Assembly (NCBI GenBank): GCA_003225365.1
Contig: QHZN01000076.1
Coordinates: 1-51,522 of the forward strand
DNA length: 51,522 nt
DNA from: Acidobacteriota bacterium
Lineage (GTDB): Bacteria; Acidobacteriota; Terriglobia; UBA7540
Direction of reading: 5' to 3'
Positions 24,813 to 34,652 of the stretch are shown in pieces. A program made the position numbers and the translations under genes. The notes under the pieces are model-generated. The model made no database searches and had not been told where the DNA came from. It was given only the letters and a program-made list of their open reading frames with translations. The number at the start of each line of letters is the position of its first letter. The stretch's first letter is position 1.

Positions 24813-25544
24813 TTAATAAGTCAAAGGCGAGAAATAAAGTGACAACGCTTCGGTCGGGATATATCGGCTGATTTTGGAAATTCTGTTCTTCGGGACGTAC
24901 AGCATGTCTCCGGGACGCAAAAATAAATCTTCCTGAAGGTTCGCCGTGTTCAGCATTTTCTTCATGTTCAGACGCTTGACTTCGACGGAGTTGTCGGAGA
25001 CTCGACGGAACAACAGAACCTGCGAGTGCTTCGAGCTCGGGGTAAACCCGCCGGCAATGGCGATCGCCGCCGCGGTGGTTGTGTCCGCCCGCAGATCGTA
25101 CTTTCCGGGGTGCCCCACCTCGCCCCCCGCGACGAAGTAGGGCTTCTGGAAGTCCTTCAGGTCCACTGTGACCACAGGCTTATTCAAGATCGTCGCGTAG
25201 GCCTGCTGAAGCCCGTCCCTGAGTTCGGGAGCGGTCTTCCCCTGAGCGTAGAAATCTCCAATTTCCTTCAAGGCAATATACCCATCCGGCTGGATGGTCA
25301 CTGCCTGGTCGAATTCCGGGCTGAATGGAAATACCAGATTGAGAGCATCGCCTGGTGCCAGACGATACCTGGGCCGACGTTGTTCAAACGTCGGCGATCC
25401 GCCAATTCTGGCTTGCTCCTTGGAGTTCGCTGAGCTTTCTTGTGAGGCTGTGGCAGTCGTTGAGCTCCGAGCAGACTGACCAGCCCAACACACGCTTGCC
25501 ATTCCAAAAAAAAGTGCCCATCCGAGATAGGGTGTTTTACGCAT
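24813..25544 (-). CDS. Polysaccharide export protein (Wza/ExoF-like, SLBB)
   Basis: This 243-residue protein has a signal peptide (residues 1-22, ending WAGQ), the poly_export block YRLAPGDALNLVFPFSPEFD...IQPDGYIALKEIGDFYAQGKT, and an SLBB-type repeat (YFVAGGEVGHPGKYDLRADTTTAAAIAIAGGF...LRPGDMLYVPKN). It should form the outer-membrane or periplasmic channel for EPS. There is no clean lipobox, so it may be a soluble periplasmic form rather than a lipoprotein. The ATG at 25544 has GGGAGG about 5 bases upstream. It is the first gene of the EPS run, with a candidate sigma-54 promoter about 40 bases before its start codon. Confidence 0.93.
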   Translation of the reverse strand: MRKTPYLGWALFFGMASVCWAGQSARSSTTATASQESSANSKEQARIGGSPTFEQRRPRYRLAPGDALNLVFPFSPEFDQAVTIQPDGYIALKEIGDFYAQGKTAPELRDGLQQAYATILNKPVVTVDLKDFQKPYFVAGGEVGHPGKYDLRADTTTAAAIAIAGGFTPSSKHSQVLLFRRVSDNSVEVKRLNMKKMLNTANLQEDLFLRPGDMLYVPKNRISKISRYIPTEALSLYFSPLTY

Positions 25545-25580
25545 CCAGTCCTCCCTTATTCCACCGCAATGCCTTAGCTA

Positions 25581-25595
25581 GCAAGCTGGATGCCA
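25581..25595 (-). promoter_or_regulatory. Candidate sigma-54 promoter of the EPS operon
   Basis: Read on the minus strand the site is TGGCAT-CCAGC-TTGC followed by T, against the sigma-54 consensus TGGCAC-N5-TTGC[AT]. The -24 GG and -12 GC are present with exact spacing, and only the C of CAC differs. Transcription would start near 25570, leaving a short leader with GGGAGG before the ATG at 25544. A sigma-54-activator-like gene lies 13 kb away at 38852-39889. Confidence 0.6.
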
Positions 25596-25613
25596 GGGTC
25601 GGTCCATTGACAG

Positions 25614-25629
25614 CAGTTCATAAGAACTG
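25614..25629. promoter_or_regulatory. 16-bp palindrome just upstream of the sigma-54 site
   Basis: CAGTTC-ATAA-GAACTG is a perfect 6-bp inverted repeat with a 4-base spacer. It lies about 18 bases upstream of the -24 element, a position suitable for an operator or a proximal activator site. No regulator is known for it. Confidence 0.35.
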
Positions 25630-25992
25630 GATTTTGTTTAACGGAAACGTAACAATTCGCCGAACTTTCAACAACTTTCGGCTATGGGCGAACATACCGG
25701 CCTCAAGACCTTCCGACTTTCATGACTTCCAAATCCCGCCGCACGCGCAAATTCCTGCGGGGATCAGAAAACATTTTCCGACCAGGGTATGTGGAAGGAA
25801 GCAATAGGCTTCGCTAGATCTCGGCGCCAGGTTGAGCCAAGTTCCCACGAATCGAGAGACGTCCTGACGCCTGACAGGAATGGCCGTAGGACGGACGGGC
25901 GATTTAAACTGTTTTCTGATGGGATCTAGACTGGGATTAGGTGTTTCTGCCCGCTTTGTTCGGGCGTCAGGGCCTGATTTGCGTCTACCTCT
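25630..25992. other. Upstream region of the EPS operon, no gene seen
   Basis: No credible coding frame is present. Besides the palindrome and promoter to its left, the stretch holds a short palindrome TCAGGGCCTGA at 25967-25977 and a nearby CCTGACGCCTGACAGG at about 25868-25883. These could be activator sites for the sigma-54 promoter, but the evidence is thin. Confidence 0.35.
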
Positions 25993-26018
25993 GCCGTAAA
26001 GCCGCCGGGCTTTGCGGC
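25993..26018 (-). terminator. Hairpin just after the response-regulator gene
   Basis: The arms GCCGTAAAGCC (25993-26003) and GGCTTTGCGGC (26008-26018) pair over 11 positions with one G-U-type wobble and a 4-base loop. The hairpin starts a few bases after the TGA of the minus-strand regulator. No T-run follows, so it may be a weak or Rho-assisted terminator separating that gene from the EPS operon. Confidence 0.5.
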
Positions 26019-26022
26019 AATT

Positions 26023-26790
26023 TCAAGGCTCGACGATTCTTTCCCGGATGGCGTAGCGAACGAGTTCAGCCACAGAGTGGATGCCCAACTTCGCCATGAT
26101 ATTTGCCCGGTGAGTTTCGACAGTCTTTAGGCTAATATCGAGAATGGTGGCGATCTCTTTACTCGTCTTGCCTTCCGCAAGGAGTCGCGTGATCTCCGAC
26201 TCGCGTGCGGTCAGGCGAAGGAATTTTGAATTCTTCCCATTCCTCTCCTCTTGTCCACGAAAACCTTTCAAGACCATGTCCGCAATTTTGGAACTGAAGA
26301 AAGGCTTGTTCTCCCGCAGCGAATCCATGGCCAGCAACAGGTCGTGTCCGGCATCCGACTTCAACAAATAACCCCTGGCGCCTGCCCTGAGAGTTTCTCT
26401 CGCCATATACTCAGAATCATGGACGGTGAGGATAAGCACTTTCGTTTGAGGGCTTTCCTGAACGATGTGGCGGGTAGCTTCCAACCCGTTCATGCCGGGC
26501 ATGCCAATGTCCAGGATGACCAAGTCGGGCTTGAGCAACATTGCCTTTTCGACGGCCTCTCGACCGTCAACAGCCTCTCCGACAATCATGTACTCAGGCC
26601 GTTTCTCCAGCAGAGACCGCAGTCCTTTTCGAACCACTTCGTGATCATCCACGAGCAAAACACGGGTCGGTTTCGTAGACGGCACTCTGGTAGAAGGGCG
26701 GAAAGCCTCCGCGCCATCAACTCCTTCTCCCTTGAGGGGAATATCCCACGCTTGCGTCGCCTCATTCGCAAAATCCCGCATATTGCCCAT
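26023..26790 (-). CDS. NarL/FixJ-type response regulator (receiver + LuxR HTH)
   Basis: The 255-residue protein has a 40-residue N-terminal extension, a receiver domain (VLLVDDHEVVRKG, phospho-acceptor Asp in LVILDIGMPGMNG, Lys in GYLLKSDAG), and a C-terminal LuxR HTH (LTARESEITRLLAEGKTSKEIATIL, KTVETHRANIMAKLG). All phosphorylation residues are intact. The ATG at 26790 has a near-perfect GGAGGTGA upstream. It is very like the regulator at 27142-27795, roughly two-thirds identical by eye, so the pair arose by duplication. It is the closest regulator gene to the EPS promoter, from which it is separated by a hairpin and about 430 bases. A role in EPS control is plausible but not shown. Confidence 0.93.
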   Translation of the reverse strand: MGNMRDFANEATQAWDIPLKGEGVDGAEAFRPSTRVPSTKPTRVLLVDDHEVVRKGLRSLLEKRPEYMIVGEAVDGREAVEKAMLLKPDLVILDIGMPGMNGLEATRHIVQESPQTKVLILTVHDSEYMARETLRAGARGYLLKSDAGHDLLLAMDSLRENKPFFSSKIADMVLKGFRGQEERNGKNSKFLRLTARESEITRLLAEGKTSKEIATILDISLKTVETHRANIMAKLGIHSVAELVRYAIRERIVEP

Positions 26791-27141
26791 AGTTCACCTC
26801 CAGGGATAGAACTACTCAGGTGCCCTCAATCGGAGTTCTTGCCTAACGACTCCACAATCTTGAGACCCGCCGCACGACCACCCACTACTTCTTGTGCACG
26901 CAAGATACCTTAATGTCGTTCCCAGCTCAAACTACATCCACCAAGCTTACACGATGGGCCGGGGAGGGGTGCGTGTCAATCAGTAGAATGTCCTAAATTG
27001 ACTACGAATACCACTTATGCCGAAAGCTCTGTGGCTTCGAGGGCGAGGGGAGAGCTGACTGCCTGCGCGGAGGTGATTCGTTCGCATGCAAGAATTTTGC
27101 TTACAAGCCCAAACAAGTGCGCCGGAGGGGCCAGAGTGTCG
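26791..27141. other. Intergenic between paralogous regulators, no gene seen
   Basis: The 351 bases hold no credible frame. They must contain the promoter of the regulator at 26023-26790, since its ribosome site is strong, but no clear -35/-10 pair stands out. Confidence 0.35.
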
Positions 27142-27795
27142 TCAGGGGTCTACGATTTTTTCCCGGATAGCGTAGCGAACCAGTTCAGCCATAGAATGGA
27201 CGCCCAACTTAGACATGATATGGGACCGGTGAGTTTCGACAGTCTTTAGGGTAATGCCGAGGGTGGTGGCGATCTCTTTGCTCGATTTGCCTTCCGCCAG
27301 GAGTTGGACAATCTCCGCCTCGCGTGAGGTCAGGCGGGAGAATTCTCCTTCCGCTTTTGTCGCCTTCTGCGACTCCTTGAAGCCATCCAAGACCAGTTCT
27401 GCAACCTTGGGAGTAAAGAAAGGCTTGTTCTGGCGCAGCGACTCCAGGGCTTCGAGCAGTTCGGCTCCCGCATCCGATTTCAGCACGTAACCTCGAGCGC
27501 CTGCCCGGAGGGCCTCCGAGGCCAAGTATTGGGCATCATGGATGGTGAGAATGAGCACTCTCGTCTGAGGGTTTTCCTTAATGATTTGGCGAGTGGCCTC
27601 CAACCCGTTCATGTCGGGCATGCCGACGTCCAAGATAACCACATCAGGTCTTAGCTGCGCAGCCTTCTCGATGGCCTCCCGGCCGTCAACCGCCTCCCCG
27701 ACGACCTCGTAGCCGGGATGGCCTTCGAGCAGCGCGCGCACGCCTTTGCGCACCACCTCATGGTCATCTACCAGCAAAACTTTCGTCAAATCCAT
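27142..27795 (-). CDS. NarL/FixJ-type response regulator, partner of the adjacent hybrid kinase
   Basis: This 217-residue regulator has an intact receiver (KVLLVDDHEVVRKGVRALL, Asp in VVILDVGMPDMNG, Lys in GYVLKSDAG) and a LuxR HTH (LTSREAEIVQLLAEGKSSKEIATTLGI, KTVETHRSHIMSKLG). Its ATG lies only 3 bases after the stop of the 1623-residue kinase gene, so the two are surely co-transcribed and form a cognate pair. The kinase carries a HisKA_3-type phosphotransfer domain, the usual partner of NarL-type regulators. Target genes cannot be read from the sequence. The paralogue at 26023-26790 lacks a kinase of its own and may answer to the same kinase. Confidence 0.94.
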   Translation of the reverse strand: MDLTKVLLVDDHEVVRKGVRALLEGHPGYEVVGEAVDGREAIEKAAQLRPDVVILDVGMPDMNGLEATRQIIKENPQTRVLILTIHDAQYLASEALRAGARGYVLKSDAGAELLEALESLRQNKPFFTPKVAELVLDGFKESQKATKAEGEFSRLTSREAEIVQLLAEGKSSKEIATTLGITLKTVETHRSHIMSKLGVHSMAELVRYAIREKIVDP

Positions 27796-27798
27796 AAT

Positions 27799-30700
27799 TC
27801 ACCCATTCGTCGCTAGCGGCAATTGGACCCTCACCGTGGTGCCCTGTTTGCCCGTGGTGATTTCGAGCCGGCCCCCGAGCTGCTTGACCCGTTCTCGCAT
27901 GCCTGCGATGCCCACTCCAAGGATCACGCTGCCCAGCAAGGGGCCTTCGAGCGATCCTGGGGGCATCCCTTTTCCCTCGTCGCGTAATTCCAGTTCAACC
28001 CCCGTCGGACCCCAAGAAATGCGGATTATCGCTTTCGGACTATCGGCATGACGATGCACATTGGTAAGGCCTTCCTGCACAATCCGGAATAGCACGGTCT
28101 CGGTGTCCTGCGGCAGGCGAGGGAGATCCTTTGGAATGTTCAATTCCACTATGATCCCGCTACGCATCGTGAATCCGTCCACGTACCATCGAAGCGCCGA
28201 AGCCAGGCCCACCTCGTCGAGCAACGGAGGGTGGAGCAAATAAGACATGGTCCGGATTTCCCGTGACGCTTGCTCCACCAAACTCGTGCTGTCGGTAAGA
28301 AGCCCCGTGGCTCGGGAATTCAGCCCACCGACTTCCTCGTTCAAAACCGAGAGGTTCATGCCCACGGCGGCCAGGGTTTGGGCTGTGCTGTCGTGCAACT
28401 CCCGCGCCAACCGCCGCCGCTCTTCATCCTGCAACTTGATCAGTCGGCCGGAGAGCGCACTCAAGGCTCTCTCGGCTTGTCTCCGCTCATAGACGACGGC
28501 GAGGTGATTGCCGAGCTTGTTCGCGGCTTCGAGAAAGAAAGGGTCGGGATCGTGGGATTCCGTCGAGTAAAATTCCCAGACGCCATGGAACTTCCGACTG
28601 GTTCCGATCGGGAATGCGAACCCCGATTTGAAACCCGCCGCGGCGGCCTTGGCCTTGCGCGCGAAGTTTGGCTCGGCATGTATGTCTGAAATCCATACGG
28701 ACGAATTCTGTTTCCACGCGCGCCCGGGCACGTCCTCGCCTTTCTTGAGCGTCGTATCCAGGGTGGCCTTTCGGAACTCCGGAACACTCACTTCGGAATA
28801 AAACGCCCGCGCGGCGCAGCGCAGAATCTTTTCGCGTTCGTCGAAAAACCACGCCTGCCCTACCTGCCAGCCCCTCAATTTGCAGATGGTTTCGAGAGAT
28901 CGGGCGGTCACATCCCGGGCGTCTACCGCCTCACTCGCCACGGAAATAACCTCCGCGAATAGGTTTAGCCCCTGCTCGGCTTGCTTGCGGAGGGTGATAT
29001 CGCGCACGGCGGCCGAAATCAGCCTACCTTGATCGGTCTCGAGCGGGCTGAGGCTGATTTCGACCGGGAATTCCGATCCGTCCTTGCGCAAGGCGGTCAA
29101 TTCCAAGCCCTGCCCCATTGGCCGCGCCTGGGGCTTCATGAGATATTTCGTTCGGTGCTCGAGATGCTGTCCCCGCAAGCGTTGCGGGACCAACACTTCA
29201 AGCTCTCTTCCCAGCAATTCCTCCGGCCGATAGCCGAATAGCCTCTCCACTTGCGCATTGGTCAGAACGATCTTTCCCTGAGTATTGATCACGACCACAG
29301 CGTCCGGGGCGGCCGACAGGAGGTCCCGGAACACGGCTTCAGTGCGCTTGCGCTCCGTGACGTTGCTGTTGATCTCGAGCCAAGCCGTTGGAAGGCCGTG
29401 CTCGTCCCGCTCCAGCGTCCAGTGGCTGGCGACGGTCACTTGGGTGCCATCCTTGCGCGTGTGCCCCAACTCGCCTTCCCAATGCCCATCGCGGAACAAA
29501 TCACCCTTGATGTCCTCAAGAGGCTTCGGGAAGACGGTTTTCAGGACATCATCCATCGACCTCCCCAAAGCTTCCTCCTTCCGCCAGCCGTATAGCCGTT
29601 CGGCGCCTCGGTTCCAATAGCGGACTTTGTGGTCGAAGCCTCTAACGAAAATGGCATCGTTAGACAGCTCGAGTAGTTCCGCCTGTTTGCGGACCACTGA
29701 TTCAGCTTCCCGGCGCGCTGTGATGTCCTCGAATGAAACCAGGATCAGTTGTTCCCGGCTGTGCCTATGCTGAATCGCGCGAGCGTTCAAGAGCAAAACT
29801 TTCCGTCCGATTTTGGGATACTCGTGATCGATTTCCAGATTGTTGATCGGGGTCCTTTTGGCGAGAATCTCCTCCAGCGGCTCGCGGAGTTGAGGGAAAT
29901 TCCACTGGCGCTCCCCGAAATCGTAGACGGACTGATCCTGCGTCTCCTCGCGGGAGAGCTGGAAAAGCTCGTAAAAAGCCTGGTTCGCGGTTCTCACTTT
30001 CAGGTTCGAGCTGAACAATACAATCGGTGCCGGCACAGTTTCGACGATGGCTTCGGCATAAAGCCGTGCTTCGGTGACCTCGGCTTTTAGCGCGTCAACA
30101 TCGTGCAAAGTCACGACCGCGCCTTCAATCTTGTTCTCTGACGTGCGATAAGGGCGTACCCTCAATAAATACCAATGGCCCGCTTGATCCTGGACCTCTA
30201 GTTCCCGCACACTCAGCGTATTCATCGCCGCCATGATGAGCTGCTCGAGATCCGGGATTTCGACACTGGGCCTGACATTCCCAATCGGCCGTCCCACGTC
30301 GGCGGGGATGATATTGAGAACCTTTTCGGCGATGGGTGTGAAACGCCGGATGCGCAGGTCGCTGTCCACCATCACGATGGGAATACTCGCGTTGCCGAGT
30401 AGGTTATTCAGGTCGTTGTTCGCCACGCTCAACTGAACATTCCGATTTTGCAGCTCCTCATTGAGCGTGGTCAGCTCCTCGTTGGTGGATTCGAGTTCTT
30501 CTTTGGCAGTCTCCAGCTCTTCGTTGGTGCTTTGCAGCTCCTCGTTGCTCGAAAGGACCTCCTCGTTGGAGGAGCGGAGTTCCTCATTCGTCGCCTCCTG
30601 CTGCTCGATAATGGATTGCAAGGTGACTTTGGTTTCAGCCAGCTCCGCCCTTACGCGGGCGCCCTCGAGTTCTTCGGCCTTCTGGAGTGGAGACCTTGCG

Positions 30701-32670
30701 GCACGCCCCTTGGCCCTCCGCGATTCGGGCGAAGCAGGCCGCGCGGACTCCTTGAATAACACCATGAAGTAACGGTCCCTGGGCAGAGGCCCCTTGAACG
30801 GGACTACTTCGAGATGGACGGTCACCAACCGGCCGTTCGATTTGACTTGGATGCCTTCCTTGCGAACGACCCTCTCCTCCTTCTTGGCCTTGTGGATGGC
30901 TGCGCGCAGGTCCGTCAACAAACCTTCGCGGGCCATTCTCGGCAAGCTAAAGCTCGCCTGCCCGGCAGCGGGTTCCAGAAAGGGGCCCGTTCGCCCGCGG
31001 AAGAGAAGGATTTCCAGGTCTTCGTTCACCACCACGCCTGCCGGGACGTACTTGGACAGGAGAATGCGCTCCGACTCTTTCTGCGCGTCGAATCCGGCCG
31101 CCGCCTCCTGCACGTTCATCCAGGCTTTCCCCTTTCCAGGAGCAAGCTCGGCGGGGTCGAATTTAAAGACGGGCCGAGGCATAGAAGATTTCTTCGCGTA
31201 GATCTTGTGCTTCTTGTCCAGCAGCTTAAAGTGCTCGTCGAATCCTGTGATGCTCTCCGAGACCCCGAGCATCAGAAAGCCGCCCGGGTTCAAGCTGTAA
31301 TTGAAGAGCGGGAGCACCTTTTTCTGCAACACGAAGCCCAGATAAATCAGTAAATTGCGGCAACTTATCAAGTCCAATCTGGAGAAGGGCGGGTCCTGGG
31401 TCACATCGTGCCTGGCAAAAACGCACATGTCGCGAATGGTTTTGCTGATTTGGTATCCCTGCGGGACTTTCGTGAAAAAGCGACGCAGGCGTTCTGGCGA
31501 CACATCGGCGGCGATGTTCACTAGGTACATCCCGGAACGCGCACGCTCGATGGAAACTTCGCTGACGTCGGTGGCAAAAATCAGGATGGGGAAGTGAGTG
31601 CCTTTTTCGTTTAGGAATTCCAGCAGCGATATGGCGATCGAATAGACCTCCTCGCCGGTGGAGCAGCCAGGAACCCATATCCGGATCGGTGACCGGTCTT
31701 TCCGGTTAGCGATCAGGGCGGGAAAAACCTCTTTCTTAAGGACCTCGAAAGTCGCCGGATCACGGAAGAAGCCGGTAACGTGGATGAGAATATCCTGGTA
31801 TAGCGCCTCGAGTTCGGCGTGATCTTCCTGAAGAAATTTGAAGTAATCCCGAAGCTTCTCGATCCTGTGCACGAGCATCCGGCGTCTCACGCGTCGCTGG
31901 ATGGTGGTGGGCTTGTAGAAGGCGAAGTTGACTCCGCTCAGGTTCCGAAGCAGAACGAAAATTCTACTCAGTTGATTCTCGCCCTCGGAGAGAACATCCA
32001 AGGCCTCTCCCGGCTTCGCCTGTGTGACGTAAGGGTGACGGCGGATCCGTTCGAGCTCGCGGGCAATTCCTGACGGCGGCAATACGAAATCAACATAGCC
32101 GGCGGCTACCGCGCTATGCGGCATTCCCGAATATTTCGCCGACTTTTCGTCCTGAGCGAACGTGATCCCTCCCTGGGCCTTGATCGCTTTCAATCCGAGG
32201 GTCCCATCGGAGGCAGTCCCGGAAAGAATCACTCCGATCGCTCTCTCGCCCCGATCTACTGCCAGCGAACGCAGGAAGTAGTCGATCGGCAGGTGGTGGC
32301 CTTGAGTCACCTCTCGCGGCATAAGGTGTAAGAACCCATTCAAGATCGCCATGTTGCAGTTGGGTGGAATGACATAGACATGGTTGGGTTCGACGGCTAT
32401 GCCGTCCTTCACTTCGCTGACAGGAAGCTTGGTGAAGCGCGAAAGCAGGTCGGCCAATGCGCTGTCATACTTGGGCGCCAAGTGTTGAACCAGCACAATG
32501 CCCATGCCCAGATTTGTGCGCATGTGGCGGAGCAGTTGTCGGAACGCTTCTAGGCCGCCCGCAGAGGCTCCCACGCCCACAATAGGAAAGTTCTTCTGGC
32601 GGGGCTGGGTTACTTCTTCCTGCCCGCTAGGCGGGGACTTCGGTTCCGAGGGTTGTACACTCTTTCTCAT
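27799..32670 (-). CDS. Giant CheB-CheR-coiled-coil-PAS-GAF-histidine kinase
   Basis: The 1623-residue soluble protein reads as a chain of domains. CheB methylesterase, about 28-210, has catalytic Ser36 (VGASAGG), His63 (LVQHLAP) and Asp155 (SGTASDGT). CheR methyltransferase, about 230-490, has the SAM loop in [16 protein letters not shown]-like linker is followed by a heptad coiled coil at about 680-755 ([30 protein letters not shown]). Four PAS domains follow (about 760-870, 877-995, 997-1110, 1113-1230), then a GAF domain (about 1235-1390). HisKA_3 carries His in [16 protein letters not shown], and the HATPase has [10 protein letters not shown] and DEGKGMPPG. The CheB and CheR parts of such fusions probably serve sensing or methyl-regulation rather than flagellar chemotaxis; no che genes are nearby. 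The NarL-type regulator starts 3 bases after its stop. Confidence 0.94.
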   Translation of the reverse strand: MRKSVQPSEPKSPPSGQEEVTQPRQKNFPIVGVGASAGGLEAFRQLLRHMRTNLGMGIVLVQHLAPKYDSALADLLSRFTKLPVSEVKDGIAVEPNHVYVIPPNCNMAILNGFLHLMPREVTQGHHLPIDYFLRSLAVDRGERAIGVILSGTASDGTLGLKAIKAQGGITFAQDEKSAKYSGMPHSAVAAGYVDFVLPPSGIARELERIRRHPYVTQAKPGEALDVLSEGENQLSRIFVLLRNLSGVNFAFYKPTTIQRRVRRRMLVHRIEKLRDYFKFLQEDHAELEALYQDILIHVTGFFRDPATFEVLKKEVFPALIANRKDRSPIRIWVPGCSTGEEVYSIAISLLEFLNEKGTHFPILIFATDVSEVSIERARSGMYLVNIAADVSPERLRRFFTKVPQGYQISKTIRDMCVFARHDVTQDPPFSRLDLISCRNLLIYLGFVLQKKVLPLFNYSLNPGGFLMLGVSESITGFDEHFKLLDKKHKIYAKKSSMPRPVFKFDPAELAPGKGKAWMNVQEAAAGFDAQKESERILLSKYVPAGVVVNEDLEILLFRGRTGPFLEPAAGQASFSLPRMAREGLLTDLRAAIHKAKKEERVVRKEGIQVKSNGRLVTVHLEVVPFKGPLPRDRYFMVLFKESARPASPESRRAKGRAARSPLQKAEELEGARVRAELAETKVTLQSIIEQQEATNEELRSSNEEVLSSNEELQSTNEELETAKEELESTNEELTTLNEELQNRNVQLSVANNDLNNLLGNASIPIVMVDSDLRIRRFTPIAEKVLNIIPADVGRPIGNVRPSVEIPDLEQLIMAAMNTLSVRELEVQDQAGHWYLLRVRPYRTSENKIEGAVVTLHDVDALKAEVTEARLYAEAIVETVPAPIVLFSSNLKVRTANQAFYELFQLSREETQDQSVYDFGERQWNFPQLREPLEEILAKRTPINNLEIDHEYPKIGRKVLLLNARAIQHRHSREQLILVSFEDITARREAESVVRKQAELLELSNDAIFVRGFDHKVRYWNRGAERLYGWRKEEALGRSMDDVLKTVFPKPLEDIKGDLFRDGHWEGELGHTRKDGTQVTVASHWTLERDEHGLPTAWLEINSNVTERKRTEAVFRDLLSAAPDAVVVINTQGKIVLTNAQVERLFGYRPEELLGRELEVLVPQRLRGQHLEHRTKYLMKPQARPMGQGLELTALRKDGSEFPVEISLSPLETDQGRLISAAVRDITLRKQAEQGLNLFAEVISVASEAVDARDVTARSLETICKLRGWQVGQAWFFDEREKILRCAARAFYSEVSVPEFRKATLDTTLKKGEDVPGRAWKQNSSVWISDIHAEPNFARKAKAAAAGFKSGFAFPIGTSRKFHGVWEFYSTESHDPDPFFLEAANKLGNHLAVVYERRQAERALSALSGRLIKLQDEERRRLARELHDSTAQTLAAVGMNLSVLNEEVGGLNSRATGLLTDSTSLVEQASREIRTMSYLLHPPLLDEVGLASALRWYVDGFTMRSGIIVELNIPKDLPRLPQDTETVLFRIVQEGLTNVHRHADSPKAIIRISWGPTGVELELRDEGKGMPPGSLEGPLLGSVILGVGIAGMRERVKQLGGRLEITTGKQGTTVRVQLPLATNG

Positions 32671-33180
32671 TAAGGTTCCGCTCGTGGGCCACCTGATAGG
32701 TCAAAAGGCGCCATAAAAGAAATGGCCCTCGAAGAAGTTTCGAAGATCGATGCCGCAGTCAGGGTTATTTTGCATCATCCCCAGTGGAGAATCAAGTAGA
32801 GATTGGTGTCGCTAAACTGCGCCCATGGCAGAGCTTGAGCCTGCCCAAAGGGGCGTCGCCGCCAATGTCGGTGGATCTGTGTCATAATGAAACACTAATC
32901 TCAGGTAAGGTTTGTGGGTCAGATAGGGATGAACTGGAAAGTGTGCGTGCGAACTGATGGTAGCATCAGGTATGTTCCCCAATTAAGTCAGTATTCAACC
33001 CGATTGAAAATGTCTGCGCAATGGCGCATACGAAAGGTCTCCTCAATAGGCCCGAGTTTGGAGATAGTGGCTTCGGATAGCCAGGACGGAGTTTTCTCCT
33101 AAATCCGCTAAAACGCAGCCCGTTGGCTCGGCTGAACATACCCGTGGTGCCAGCAGCGGTCGCTCGCGTAGGAGGTCACT
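32671..33180. other. Divergent intergenic region, no gene seen
   Basis: This 510-base stretch separates the leftward giant kinase from the rightward stand-alone receiver and should hold two divergent promoters. No credible coding frame or repeat was found. An AGGAGGT ribosome site at its right end belongs to the receiver gene. Confidence 0.4.
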
Positions 33181-33594
33181 ATGGAGCAGCGTGTATTCGC
33201 GCTCTTGGTTCATGACAAGCCTTTTCCAATCGAACCCCTCAGACAGGCGCTTAGGGATTTGCAAGTGGATACCTACAGCGTTCAGTCATGTAAGGAAGCT
33301 AGAGATCTCATTTCGCAGACCCACCCCCACCTGGTGTTTACCGATGTTTCGGTAAAGGATGGGTCGTGGGCGGACGTGGTCAATTTAGCGGAACAGGCTG
33401 AGGCGCCACTCGATGTCATCGTCGTGGGATCCAGTGTAGATACAAAGTTTTATCTGTCCGTGATTGAGCGTGGCGCGTTCGATTTTGTCTTGCCGCCGTT
33501 CGAACTTGGTGGGCTGGGCCACGTCGTGCGCACGGCAGGGCTGCACGTGCGTGATCGCAGGAGGGCCCAAACTCAACCCGCCATCGTTCATTGA
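33181..33594 (+). CDS. Stand-alone receiver-like protein with altered signature residues
   Basis: The 137-residue protein has the alternating pattern of a CheY-like receiver: VFALLVHDKPFPIEPLRQAL, HLVFTDVSVKDGSW with the likely phospho-acceptor Asp, LDVIVVGSSVDTKFYLSVIERGAFDFVLPPFE, and a short basic tail. The usual Lys in the (L/V)xKPF motif is replaced by Pro (VLPPFE) and the acidic pair near strand 1 is reduced to one Asp. Phosphorylation may be slow or absent. There is no output domain. The ATG at 33181 has an ideal AGGAGGT 5 bases upstream. It faces away from the giant kinase, so it may be an accessory receiver of that system; this is inferred from position only. Confidence 0.8.
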   Translation: MEQRVFALLVHDKPFPIEPLRQALRDLQVDTYSVQSCKEARDLISQTHPHLVFTDVSVKDGSWADVVNLAEQAEAPLDVIVVGSSVDTKFYLSVIERGAFDFVLPPFELGGLGHVVRTAGLHVRDRRRAQTQPAIVH

Positions 33595-34218
33595 CGCCCT
33601 TACGCATAGGGGCGCATTCAATTTCGAGGTTCTGGGCGCTGGACTTGGCAGCGGTGCAACATTCTACGGTTGATTTCAGTGGCCAGCGCCACCTCGGCCA
33701 CCGACGCCTTCGCCCCCCAGCCCGGTGGCTGGCGGGGCGGAGGAACGTCCCAGCCCTACGACGATTGCCCTTTCCTTGCAGTCTTACAGGACCGCCCTGC
33801 GCACTTGGCTCAGAAGCATAGGTCCAGCGCTCAAAGAGTTCTTCGCAGGAGCCTCCCACTTATCCACACTCTGAAAAAGAGGAATGAACGGTTGTGCACC
33901 TTAATGAACAGCTTTGCATTAGTCTTGATCCAGTTCCCATAGCATTTCTGAAGTTTCGAACTGTAATTCCCTGGCTCGAAGGGATTGCCCACAGCTACAT
34001 TGGGATATTCTGAGGTCATTGATTTCAGGGCAGAACCGCTCGCTACAGCCGCAAGTTTTCCAGTACAACTCCTCCGCGTCATTTGCATCCCGTCGAGTAA
34101 GCGGATTGACCCGGCGTATCGGGTCTTTTTCTTTCTGAGTACGAGATTTCCCCCTAGTCCTGTACGCCCATCTCGGTGCCTGACGTGCACAGTAGGCTAT
34201 GCACGAGGGAAAAGGCCA
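33595..34218. other. No convincing gene
   Basis: Several overlapping frames occur on both strands in these 620 bases, but none has a ribosome site or recognisable composition. They look like chance frames in GC-rich DNA. Confidence 0.35.
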
Positions 34219-34473
34219 ATGGCGAGCAAGTTCGTAAGTTTTGTTATCGAGATCCGGCCAGATATGAGCAGGCGAACTTTTCTGATCCGTCGCGACGGAG
34301 AGGCGGTCGCAGTACCGGAGAACTATCCGGTCCGCCCGAAGCTTGAGCTTGTTTGGCCCATCCTGGAATATTGGCTTGAGACCCAAGGCTACGTACTTGA
34401 AGATGCAGGCTCTGCAAGGACTCCTGCGGAAATTGAATTTGTCGAGCGACGCAGACGTAGAAGCATCCGGTGA
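34219..34473 (+). CDS. Small hypothetical protein
   Basis: From the ATG at 34219 this encodes 84 residues with protein-like composition: FVSFVIEIRPDMSRRTFLIR, then VWPILEYWLETQGYVLED, then a basic tail ERRRRRSIR. A GAGGGAAAAGG stretch lies just upstream. The frame stays open further upstream to 33985, but that part looks non-coding. No family is recognised. It lies on the same strand as the stand-alone receiver, 620 bases downstream. Confidence 0.42.
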   Translation: MASKFVSFVIEIRPDMSRRTFLIRRDGEAVAVPENYPVRPKLELVWPILEYWLETQGYVLEDAGSARTPAEIEFVERRRRRSIR

Positions 34474-34652
34474 GGATGGTAGGAAAGGGCTTGCTGCCTT
34501 ACGGAGGCACCAATGTTACCGAAGGAAGCGGAATTACTCATGACCAACCTTTCCCGTATCCGGCACGGGGAATCTTCCAGGGGAAATGTTCGAACTGCGA
34601 CCGCTTCCCGGTCGAGTAGGACTCTCTTAAGTCAGAGTCGAAGGAACTCAAT

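Noticed and set aside
2779..25544. XrtA/PEP-CTERM sorting system
   Set aside because: The assembly gene set is similar, but no exosortase and no PEP-CTERM tail is present in the window, so I do not call the locus an XrtA system.
25949..25965. Hairpin CCCG-loop-CGGG upstream of the EPS operon
   Set aside because: The stem is only 4-5 bp with no T-run; not distinguishable from chance in GC-rich DNA.
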